From assembly GCA_002309765.1 (NCBI GenBank), contig DBXY01000056.1:1625-65624 (forward strand): a stretch of DNA of 64,000 nucleotides, given 5' to 3'. Source of the stretch: Verrucomicrobia bacterium UBA1200 (lineage in GTDB: Bacteria; Verrucomicrobiota; Kiritimatiellia; RFP12; UBA1067). Shown piece after piece: positions 7,635 to 14,335 of this stretch. Both the position numbers and the translations under genes were made by a program. The notes under the pieces were generated by a model. That model saw only the letters and a list, made by a program, of their open reading frames with translations. It had not been told where the DNA came from and searched no databases. The first letter of the stretch is position 1. Each line of letters opens with the position of its first letter.

Positions 7635-8211
7635 TGGCTACCGCCTCCAATGCCGCCACCAACTCCCGGATCCGGGAGAGTGACCGGCTTTTCGCCTGGT
7701 CAACGGCGTGTCGCGTCATCTTGAGCGAGGTGGCCACCTTCTCCGGCGACTCGCCGTTGATGGCCGTTCGGGTGAAAACCTGTTTGGTACGGTCGGCGAT
7801 TGTCGGATCGTCTAGGAACTGGCGCAGGGCGATCTCAAACATGGATTGGCGCCAATCCTGACTGTCACCGGACGTTTTCGGCGTGAGGCGTTCCGCCATC
7901 TCCGCCGGTATCCGTTCCTGGCGCTCTTTGCGTCTCAGCATTTCCAGTGCTTTGTTTTTGAGAATGCCGGTGAGATAGTTGTGGAAATGTCCGCTGGTTT
8001 GGGGAGAGTAGCGGTAAGAACGGATGATGCGGCTGAGCGCCAGCAGCGTCTCCTGTATCACATCATCCGCCTCAACCGCCGGGAAACGGCTTTTCATGAA
8101 CGCTTCCATCATGGGACGGTAGCGGCTGACAAAATCTCCCCATCTGGCGCCGGGAGTTTCCTGCGCCAGACTTCGTAAAAGCGTTGTCGACGTTTGGGGA
8201 ATGTTATCCAT
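7627..8211 (-). CDS. ECF RNA polymerase sigma factor
   Basis: A 194-aa protein. Region 2 is at about residues 25-90 (RYRPMMEAFM, then VEADDVIQETLLALSRII, the region 2.2 acidic core). Region 4 is at about 140-185 (TRTAINGESPEKVATSLKMT then a recognition helix RHAVDQAKSRSLSRI). Its 3' end overlaps the downstream kinase-FGE gene by 8 bases, which implies translational coupling. ECF factors paired with Ser/Thr kinases are characteristic of PVC bacteria, where kinase activity rather than an anti-sigma factor may control the sigma factor. No such anti-sigma gene is seen here. Confidence 0.85.
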   Translation of the reverse strand: MDNIPQTSTTLLRSLAQETPGARWGDFVSRYRPMMEAFMKSRFPAVEADDVIQETLLALSRIIRSYRYSPQTSGHFHNYLTGILKNKALEMLRRKERQERIPAEMAERLTPKTSGDSQDWRQSMFEIALRQFLDDPTIADRTKQVFTRTAINGESPEKVATSLKMTRHAVDQAKSRSLSRIRELVAALEAVANG

Positions 8212-8365
8212 TATTCATTCTTTGCAGAATCCACGAATCGCTGGTTATGTTAACATTTTGACTTTGTTTGGTCAATCTGAATTGGGAAACGTGTCGCGTG
8301 GATTTAAAAGACGGATGCGGCAAGCGCGGTCGTTTTGAACGCGCTTGCCGCGGGGATGTTGTTTG

Positions 8366-9853
8366 TTAATTGGAAATCCACCATGACGGCGGAACCTGAT
8401 AGTTCAGAAAACCGGTGTCGAGGTAATCGGTCACTTTCATATCTTGGCCGATTAGGCGCAACGAACGCTGGAAGGAGACTTCGTGCGAGACGGGCGAACC
8501 CCACGCGGCATGGGCGGCCCCCATGTACATTTTCTGCCAATCGGAACCTCGCAGATGGTGCCAGGTGGTTTCGATGAAGCCGAAGCCGCCGATCTTAACG
8601 ATGTGGTCGGCCATCGGTTTCATCGATTTGTCATTCATCCACGGGCAGCAGGCTACGGAGAAACCCTGTTCCTTGAAATAGGTCATCGTGGGCCACTCTT
8701 TGCGCGTCTCATTCATGTTATCGTACGAATACTGCCAGTCGCAAATGATGATATCCTTCGGCAGCCGGGCTAGGAGGTTTGTCGCGTTGGAATCGCCGTT
8801 CGCTACAAAACCCTTCCAGCGGGCATCTTTTTTGTCGATGAGCATGTCGTGCCACATCATTGCCCGCGCTCCGCGCGATTTGACGAATTCCGCAAGGCCA
8901 GCGATGTGTTTCAACACCAGTTCGCTGTTTGGCGTTTTCACGCATTCGGGGCAGGTCTGCCGTTGTGCTTCGTCGCATCCCAGATGGAAGTAGGGGGGAT
9001 TGCCGAAGTTTTCATGCATTTCAGCAATCAACTCGCGCAGGACGCGCTGCGTTTCGGGGTTGGAGAGGCACCAGTTCCACCCGCCCGGCTCGAAAAGCGG
9101 CTCGTACTCGGGATGGAGGTCGAGCGCGCTGTGCTTGATGGTGCAGCCGCGCGAGGAGGAGGCGTGGCCATAGACGTTGATCTGGGGGATTAACGTGATG
9201 CCGATGTCCTTTCCGATGGCGACGAGGCGGTTCACCTCGTCTTTGGTCATGTTCGCCTGCGGCCAGGGCCACCAAGGATGTTTCTCGCTTTTGTACATTC
9301 CCCACGGCTCGATGATCGCGTAGTTGAACTTCATCAGCGCCGCAAGTCGGATCGCGCGTTCAATCTGCTGAGGACGTACTTCCGGGAACCAGCAGAGGTG
9401 GATGGCACGGAACGACAGATGCGGCGCGTCGGTGATGTTCATGGTCGGCAACAGCATTCCCTCCGTCTTGAAGGTGCCGCGCTTCGCGATCGCGATCTGA
9501 CGGAGCGTGTAGGCGGCCCACCGTGTTCCGGCCAACGTGCGCGAAGCGATCTTCATGCCGTTTGCATCAACCGCCGCCACATACGCCTCATCGCCATCTT
9601 GTACCGTTAGTCCGGTTTTGCCGGACGCCACTTTAGGCGCATACGACCCGTACCAATCGGCAAAATGGGCTTTCACCCATTCCGTCGCCGCCGGGTCGGG
9701 ACAATCCACCGTGGCGGTGATGGTGTTGTCGAACGCCACCCAAGTGTTCTTGTCCCAGGTTAGCTTTTGCAGCGGCGCCGCAGTAACCGTCAGACACATT
9801 GTCGCGCACAGCACGCAAGCCGCGACAACATCGGTAATCCGTTTTGTTTTCAT
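8366..9853 (-). CDS. Exported GH20-family beta-hexosaminidase
   Basis: A 495-aa protein. ATG 9853 is chosen because AAAGGA lies just upstream and it gives a clean signal peptide (about residues 1-26, ending TAA). An N-terminal GH20b-like domain (30-145) precedes the TIM barrel. The catalytic Asp-Glu pair is in FHLGCDEAQ (Asp294-Glu295), and a WHDML strand follows as in GH20. GH20 enzymes release terminal GlcNAc or GalNAc by substrate-assisted catalysis. It stands after a TIM-barrel hydrolase and an MFS porter on the same strand, consistent with amino-sugar glycan use. Confidence 0.85.
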   Translation of the reverse strand: MKTKRITDVVAACVLCATMCLTVTAAPLQKLTWDKNTWVAFDNTITATVDCPDPAATEWVKAHFADWYGSYAPKVASGKTGLTVQDGDEAYVAAVDANGMKIASRTLAGTRWAAYTLRQIAIAKRGTFKTEGMLLPTMNITDAPHLSFRAIHLCWFPEVRPQQIERAIRLAALMKFNYAIIEPWGMYKSEKHPWWPWPQANMTKDEVNRLVAIGKDIGITLIPQINVYGHASSSRGCTIKHSALDLHPEYEPLFEPGGWNWCLSNPETQRVLRELIAEMHENFGNPPYFHLGCDEAQRQTCPECVKTPNSELVLKHIAGLAEFVKSRGARAMMWHDMLIDKKDARWKGFVANGDSNATNLLARLPKDIIICDWQYSYDNMNETRKEWPTMTYFKEQGFSVACCPWMNDKSMKPMADHIVKIGGFGFIETTWHHLRGSDWQKMYMGAAHAAWGSPVSHEVSFQRSLRLIGQDMKVTDYLDTGFLNYQVPPSWWISN

Positions 9854-9892
9854 GGCATCCTTTCTATTCATCGTGTCTTTCGTCGGTGGTTC

Positions 9893-9931
9893 GGCTGAAG
9901 ACTTCAGACTGAGGACATCAGACTTCAGATA
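9893..9931. repeat. Dispersed TCAGACTTCAG word repeat
   Basis: Reiterated GAAGACTTCAGACTGAGGAC / CATCAGACTTCAG words between the GH20 and TIM-barrel genes. The repeat reaches into the TIM-barrel gene and supplies its last codons and stop. Confidence 0.55.
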
Positions 9932-10949
9932 ACACCCGCTTGTAATTCTCGCCGATGGTATCCCAGAGTTTCAGCGCGTCAGGGGCGCCGACGACGGTGC
10001 CATAGCCGCCGCGGTAGGTCCAGGCGGCGATACGGTCCACGCCCGCGTCTTTCGCGATATCGACCCACTTCGCCACCTGCGCCCAGTCCTTCGGCTGTTT
10101 GTAGTAGCCCATGAACCAGCGTTCGGATTTTTTGCCGTATTTCTTCGCGATGGCGACGGTGCGTTCGGTGATGTCGCGGAAGAAGTCTTCTGGCAACGCC
10201 CAGTTGACGATGGTGGTGGAGAAAACATCGAAATACGGGCAGGCTCCCACCATATCCCAATTGTCGTAACCGCGATATTCGGAAACGTAGTAACCGTTCT
10301 GGGTGGCGTGGACGCAACAGGTAATTTCGAGTTTCGGATCGATCTCCTTGAGAGCCTTTGAGGTGTCACTCAAAACCACCAGCGCCTCGCGCCAGCGGAA
10401 CTGCTTCACATCGTTCGTCATGTACTTCGGCATCGGGTAGCCGTAGTAGTCTTCAAAGCGTTTGCGGCAGACGGGGCAGAAGCAGGTCCAGTCATCCGCC
10501 ACGCCGCCGGTGATGGAGGCGATTCCCTTGGGGAAGGCGTAGTGCGGCTCGTCCCAGAAGAATCCGTCCGGTTTCGCCTCGCGGGCGAGGGTGGTGCAGA
10601 AGTTCTTGAAGTAGTCGCGGTACGAGTTCGTGTTGAAACAGGCGTAGGGCAGCTTCTCGCCGGTGAGGGCGGAAACCTGCCGGTTCTCCACGTTGTCCTG
10701 AAGGAATTTTGAGACTTGTTCGCCGCCGAAGTACTTGCCGTTGCCCCACGGGTCGATCAAAACGCGCAGCCCAAGCTCGTGCGCCTTGTCCACGATTTTC
10801 GGAATATTCGGACGCCAGAAATCGAAGTCGAACTCCGTGACGGCAAGGATAACCTGCGTCACGCCGTGCGCCTTCATTTCCTTGAAATCCGCTTCCGCGT
10901 GTTCAACGTAATTGAGACCGTAGTAACTGATGGATGTCTGTGTGATCAT
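9918..10949 (-). CDS. Cytoplasmic TIM-barrel glycosidase-like protein
   Basis: A 343-aa protein with no signal peptide. It has barrel-like strands (VTQVILAVTEFDFDFW, LRVLIDPWG), an FFWDEPHYAF segment resembling the acid/base strand of GH families, and a Cys cluster CFCPVCRKRFEDYYGY as found in some beta-galactosidase-like enzymes. I do not recognise the exact family. The start codon at 10949 has no visible ribosome-binding site because a dispersed repeat abuts it, and the C-terminus runs into another repeat. It likely cleaves an oligosaccharide imported by the nearby MFS porter. Confidence 0.6.
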   Translation of the reverse strand: MITQTSISYYGLNYVEHAEADFKEMKAHGVTQVILAVTEFDFDFWRPNIPKIVDKAHELGLRVLIDPWGNGKYFGGEQVSKFLQDNVENRQVSALTGEKLPYACFNTNSYRDYFKNFCTTLAREAKPDGFFWDEPHYAFPKGIASITGGVADDWTCFCPVCRKRFEDYYGYPMPKYMTNDVKQFRWREALVVLSDTSKALKEIDPKLEITCCVHATQNGYYVSEYRGYDNWDMVGACPYFDVFSTTIVNWALPEDFFRDITERTVAIAKKYGKKSERWFMGYYKQPKDWAQVAKWVDIAKDAGVDRIAAWTYRGGYGTVVGAPDALKLWDTIGENYKRVLSEV

Positions 10950-10950
10950 G

Positions 10951-11025
10951 GTGTTTTTAGGGGTTAGGGGTTAGTGAAGAATAGGGGTTAGTGAATAGGG
11001 GGGATAGGGGGTGGGGTAAAAACTT
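10951..11025. repeat. GGGGTTAGGGGTTAG word repeats
   Basis: Low-complexity words (GGGGTTAGGGGTTAGTG, GGGGGATAGGGGGTGGGG) filling the gap between the TIM-barrel gene and the four-helix-bundle gene, and removing any obvious ribosome-binding site for the former. Confidence 0.6.
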
Positions 11026-11026
11026 G

Positions 11027-11398
11027 TCATTTGCATTTCTCCTTTTTATCCAAGCTCTTGATGAGGGAGGATAACATCTTGGCAATTTCCGTCGCTTCTT
11101 CATAAAGCCCGGTTCCCGAAGGCAGGTAACCAAAATGATGCGCCAGTTCCAGTTGGGAGGATACCTCATTAAGCGAACCTTGGGCTAAGGTTAAAAAGCG
11201 GGCGAAGTCCTTTGTCGTTCCTCTACCGTGTCCTTCGGCAATGTTTGAGGGGATGGAGACGACCGCCCGGCGTAGCTGGTCGGCTAATCCAAACCGCTCG
11301 GAATCAGGAAAATTCCGCTGCACTTTGTAAACGTGTTCCGCGAAGTCCATCGACTTTTTCCACACGTCAAGATCTCGAAAACTTTTTATCGTACCCAT
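11027..11398 (-). CDS. Four helix bundle protein (S23/IVP family)
   Basis: A 123-aa protein matching the family hallmarks: FRDLDVWKKSMDFAEHVYKV at the N-terminus, FGLADQLRRAVVSIPSNIAEG in the centre, and FLTLAQGSLNEVSSQLELA. First described as products of 23S rRNA intervening sequences, these small helical proteins are widespread as single genes and their function is unsettled. Here it lies between an MFS porter and a hydrolase and between two dispersed repeats, so it may be a repeat-associated passenger rather than part of the sugar operon. Confidence 0.85.
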   Translation of the reverse strand: MGTIKSFRDLDVWKKSMDFAEHVYKVQRNFPDSERFGLADQLRRAVVSIPSNIAEGHGRGTTKDFARFLTLAQGSLNEVSSQLELAHHFGYLPSGTGLYEEATEIAKMLSSLIKSLDKKEKCK

Positions 11399-11399
11399 G

Positions 11400-11441
11400 C
11401 GAAATCCCTAATCCCTGACCACTAGTCCCTAATCACTGCAT
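11400..11441. repeat. CCCTAATCCCTGACC word repeats
   Basis: A short block of CCCTAATC/CCCTAATCAC words (complement of GATTAGGG) between the four-helix-bundle gene and the porter, overlapping the last codons of the porter. Confidence 0.5.
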
Positions 11442-12805
11442 TTATCAAACAGCCGCTCCAGCTCTTCCAGCGACTTGCCCTTCGTTTCGGGGATGAAGAG
11501 AGCCGTGATGAAATAAAGCACGCCGTTGACGGCGAAGAAGAAGAACATTGAGGACCACCCCCACGCCGCCACCCACGGGCGGAACCAAGAGGCTAGCCCC
11601 CACGCTACGAGCTGGTTCATGAACAACGCGATCGCCATGCCGTTGGCGCGGATGCGCAGCGGCATAAGTTCGGACAGGACCAGCCACACGCACAGTCCGG
11701 GACCGAGCGCGTAGAACACTTGCATGAAGAAAAACGCAAACATTGTGAGAAGCCCGGTGAAGTTGTTCGCCTCCACGCCGAACCGCTCGATCGCGAGAAA
11801 AACGCTTCCGATGGCCGCTAGGCCGATCGTCATCCCGCCCGTGCCAACCTTGAGCAGCCAAGTGCGACCTTTCTTGTCTACCAGTGCCGCCGCCGCGATG
11901 GTCACCAGCATATTAGTGAGCTTCACGGCGAGTTGTCCCCAGTTGGCGAAGATCCCCTCGAAGCCTGCACTGTGCAGAATGGTCACGAGGTAGCTGGTGA
12001 ACGAGCTCATGCCCGTTGTTTTGTTGAAGGTGAGCACCAGTACCGCCAGAAGGAACGGGATGACGTAACGGCGTTGGAAGAGAGAAGAATTGTCGGGCGG
12101 TTGGGTGATTAAGTGGTTAGGTGGTTGGGTGGTTAGGTGGTTGGGTGGTGCTATACCTTTCCCATTACGCCTCGCCAGCCACACCGGGCTTTCGGGAAGG
12201 CGCAGGCTGCCCGCGAAGAGTACGGCGACCGGAACCATTGTCCACCAGAAATTCGCGCTCCAGGCGGCGGACATTCCGGCGGCGTCGAGACTCTTATTGT
12301 CCGCCGCGCCGTACCAAGTCGCGACGAGACAACCGGCGGTGGCGGCTACCACCAGCCCGAGCCCAAGGCAGAACTGGAACACACCCGTGCCGCGCCCGCG
12401 GATATCGGCGGGCAACGTCTCCGTGAGGTACATCGGCATGACGACGGCCATGTAACCAGCACTCATACCCTGCAGGACGCGTCCGGCGAACAACACGGGG
12501 AACGTGTCAAGCGACAGGCACACTATCGGTATTGCCACCAGGAACATCGCGGACGACGCGACGATCATTCGCTTGCGGCCGAAGAAATCGCACAGCCATC
12601 CGGCGGTCACGGACGAAAGCAGCCCGCCAAGCAGCACCGCGCCGACGACATGGCTTATCTGCGCGTCGGAATAGACCCCCAACGCCTTCATATAAGGCTC
12701 TGCTGCCGCGATGACGCCGAAATCCACTCCGTACAGCAGACCGCCCAAACCGGCGACCACAAGGAGGAACCATATCCGTCGATTGTCACACTCATTCGAA
12801 TTCAT
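11429..12805 (-). CDS. MFS sugar porter with in-frame repeat insertion
   Basis: A 458-aa transporter with 12 predicted membrane segments. Sugar-porter signatures are visible: GGLLYGVDFGVI in helix 1, DFFGRKR between helices 2 and 3, GRVLQGMSAGYMAVV in helix 4, LPADIRGRGTG, and PETKGKSLEELE at the C-terminus. Residues about 218-240, in the cytoplasmic loop after helix 6, are a PPNHLTTQPP-type stretch encoded by a dispersed GGTTAGGTGGTTGGG repeat, so the protein is about 22 residues longer than it would otherwise be. A sigma-70 promoter ends 7 bases before the ATG, suggesting a leaderless mRNA. It diverges from a XylR-type regulator. Confidence 0.88.
   Translation of the reverse strand: MNSNECDNRRIWFLLVVAGLGGLLYGVDFGVIAAAEPYMKALGVYSDAQISHVVGAVLLGGLLSSVTAGWLCDFFGRKRMIVASSAMFLVAIPIVCLSLDTFPVLFAGRVLQGMSAGYMAVVMPMYLTETLPADIRGRGTGVFQFCLGLGLVVAATAGCLVATWYGAADNKSLDAAGMSAAWSANFWWTMVPVAVLFAGSLRLPESPVWLARRNGKGIAPPNHLTTQPPNHLITQPPDNSSLFQRRYVIPFLLAVLVLTFNKTTGMSSFTSYLVTILHSAGFEGIFANWGQLAVKLTNMLVTIAAAALVDKKGRTWLLKVGTGGMTIGLAAIGSVFLAIERFGVEANNFTGLLTMFAFFFMQVFYALGPGLCVWLVLSELMPLRIRANGMAIALFMNQLVAWGLASWFRPWVAAWGWSSMFFFFAVNGVLYFITALFIPETKGKSLEELERLFDKCSD
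12086..12154. repeat. GGTTAGGTGGTTGGG repeat inside the porter gene
   Basis: About 69 bases of TTGGGTGGTTAGGTGG words, the same words as at 16598-16625 and 42140-42175, lying within the porter coding sequence and keeping its frame. Confidence 0.75.
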
Positions 12806-12812
12806 GTCTAAT

Positions 12813-12841
12813 AGTATAACAACTTTAATCGTATATGTAAA
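12813..12841 (-). promoter_or_regulatory. Promoter of the MFS porter gene
   Basis: Minus-strand -35 TTTACA (12841-12836) and -10 TATACT (12818-12813) are separated by 17 bases. Only 7 bases separate the -10 box from the ATG, so transcription should start at or next to the start codon. A CCAAA/TTTGG inverted repeat at about 12883-12899 in the same gap is a possible operator for the divergent regulator. Confidence 0.6.
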
Positions 12842-13023
12842 TCATCTTAACACCAAATAAATGTTATCTTTTCGCCAAAAATCATATTTGGGGCCAAAAA
12901 CCGGCGTCAGAAGGCGGATTCCGCTTGCAACCGTCGGCAGGGTTTTGTTAAGATTCGCCCCGAAAGGAGTGCGTGCGAATCCGGGTTGGATGCGTATTCG
13001 TCCGGAGCGTCACTTTTCCGCCT

Positions 13024-14226
13024 ATGAAAAATACCAAGGAATACAACAAGTCGAGGCGCGTGGTTGTGGCGCTTAGGATGGCCGGGATTGCCGGGCAGGA
13101 CAAACTGAACGGGATTTTCGAGCATTTGAGTACCGGGCGGCGTTGGCCGTTGATAATTTACCGGACACGACAGGAATTCACGGCGGAGGTAGTACGCCAT
13201 GAGATAAGTTACGGCGCGGACGGTTTCATCGTCGGGATTCCGGGTACGGATGACGCTCTCGCGGTTCTTGCCGAAAGTAACCTGCCGACGGTTGTGATGA
13301 ATGTTTCCGGCGGCGAGATAGAACATCGGAGGCGTCACATTGTTTTCGTTGAGACCGATTCGGAGATTGTTGGCCGGGAAGCCGCCCAGACGCTTCTCAA
13401 ACAGGGAATCTACAAAAGTTACGTCTATGCGGGGTACCGCACGAATGACGATTGGAGCCGCGAGCGCGGCGAAGCGTTCCGGGCGGCGTTATCTGCGGCG
13501 GGGCTCGACTGCCACATGTTCGACATTGATCACTATTCGGGAAAAGTGGAGGACAAAGCAACCATCGCCAGCCTGTTGACCGAGCTTCCCAAACCCTGCG
13601 GATTATTGGCCGCGTGTGACGACCGGGCGTTTGAAATTCTCGATCTCTGCCGCGAAATCGGACTCAAAGTGCCTGCGGAGATCGGCATCATTGGCGTCAA
13701 CAACGATCCGATCCTTTGCGAGAACGCTGAGCCGAAACTCACTAGCATCCAGCCGGACTTCATCGGAGAGGGTAGGCTTGCCGCCGAACTGTTGGACCGC
13801 ATGATGGCGGGTGGAACCATCCCGCCGGCAGGAAGAGTCCGAAAAGTCGGCATACGGTCCGTTATCCATCGGGAATCGACAGTGCCGCTGTCCAAAATGG
13901 GACGGTTCGTGCAGAAGGTACTCGTTTACATCAACCGCGAAGCGCGGAAGGGTATCAGCGTGGATGATGTGGCGAGGCGGTTCAAAGTTTCCAGCTCACT
14001 GCTTGAACTCCGTTTTCGTGAACTCCAGCATGAGAGCGTTTACGAAGCCATGCTACGGATCCGTCTGGAGGAGGTCAAACGCCGTCTCCGGTACACAAAC
14101 GACCCTATCGCCGAGATTACCGCGTCCTGCGGCTGGTCCAACACCACGCCGCCCAAGATCCTTTTCAAGAAGCGTTTCGGCATATCAATGCGCGATTACC
14201 GCAAATCAGTTTTGAATAGGGATTAG
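13024..14226 (+). CDS. XylR-type (LacI/AraC hybrid) transcriptional regulator
   Basis: A 400-aa protein. Residues about 10-285 form a periplasmic-binding-protein-like sensor (VVVALRMAGIAGQDKLNGI, ADGFIVGIPG, LLAACDDRAFEILDLC, GIIGVNNDPILCE), and about 300-400 form an AraC-type DNA-binding domain with two helix-turn-helix motifs (ISVDDVARRFKVSSSLLELR and PIAEITASCGWSN). This is the XylR family, which senses sugars. The start is uncertain: ATG 13024 gives the usual family N-terminus but has no good ribosome-binding site, while an in-frame GTG at 12973 follows AAAGGAG by only 3 bases. It likely controls the divergent porter operon. Confidence 0.85.
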   Translation: MKNTKEYNKSRRVVVALRMAGIAGQDKLNGIFEHLSTGRRWPLIIYRTRQEFTAEVVRHEISYGADGFIVGIPGTDDALAVLAESNLPTVVMNVSGGEIEHRRRHIVFVETDSEIVGREAAQTLLKQGIYKSYVYAGYRTNDDWSRERGEAFRAALSAAGLDCHMFDIDHYSGKVEDKATIASLLTELPKPCGLLAACDDRAFEILDLCREIGLKVPAEIGIIGVNNDPILCENAEPKLTSIQPDFIGEGRLAAELLDRMMAGGTIPPAGRVRKVGIRSVIHRESTVPLSKMGRFVQKVLVYINREARKGISVDDVARRFKVSSSLLELRFRELQHESVYEAMLRIRLEEVKRRLRYTNDPIAEITASCGWSNTTPPKILFKKRFGISMRDYRKSVLNRD

Positions 14227-14335
14227 GGGATAGGGGTTAGGGATTAGGGGATAGGAGAGTGACGAGTTACGAGTGACGAGTTTGGGAATGAAGAGTGAAG
14301 AATGTGAACATTTAGGTTATGGGTAAGGGGGGAGT
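14218..14335. repeat. GATTAGGGGATAGGGG / GAGTGACGAGTTACGAG words
   Basis: Mosaic repeat filling the gap between the convergent regulator and the 755-aa exported protein. It overlaps the last codon of the regulator and the last codons (PPYP) of the exported protein. Confidence 0.65.

Noticed and set aside
12973..13023. GTG start for the XylR-type regulator
   Set aside because: It would add 17 residues unlike the family N-terminus and the AAAGGAG is only 3 bases away; kept as an alternative only.
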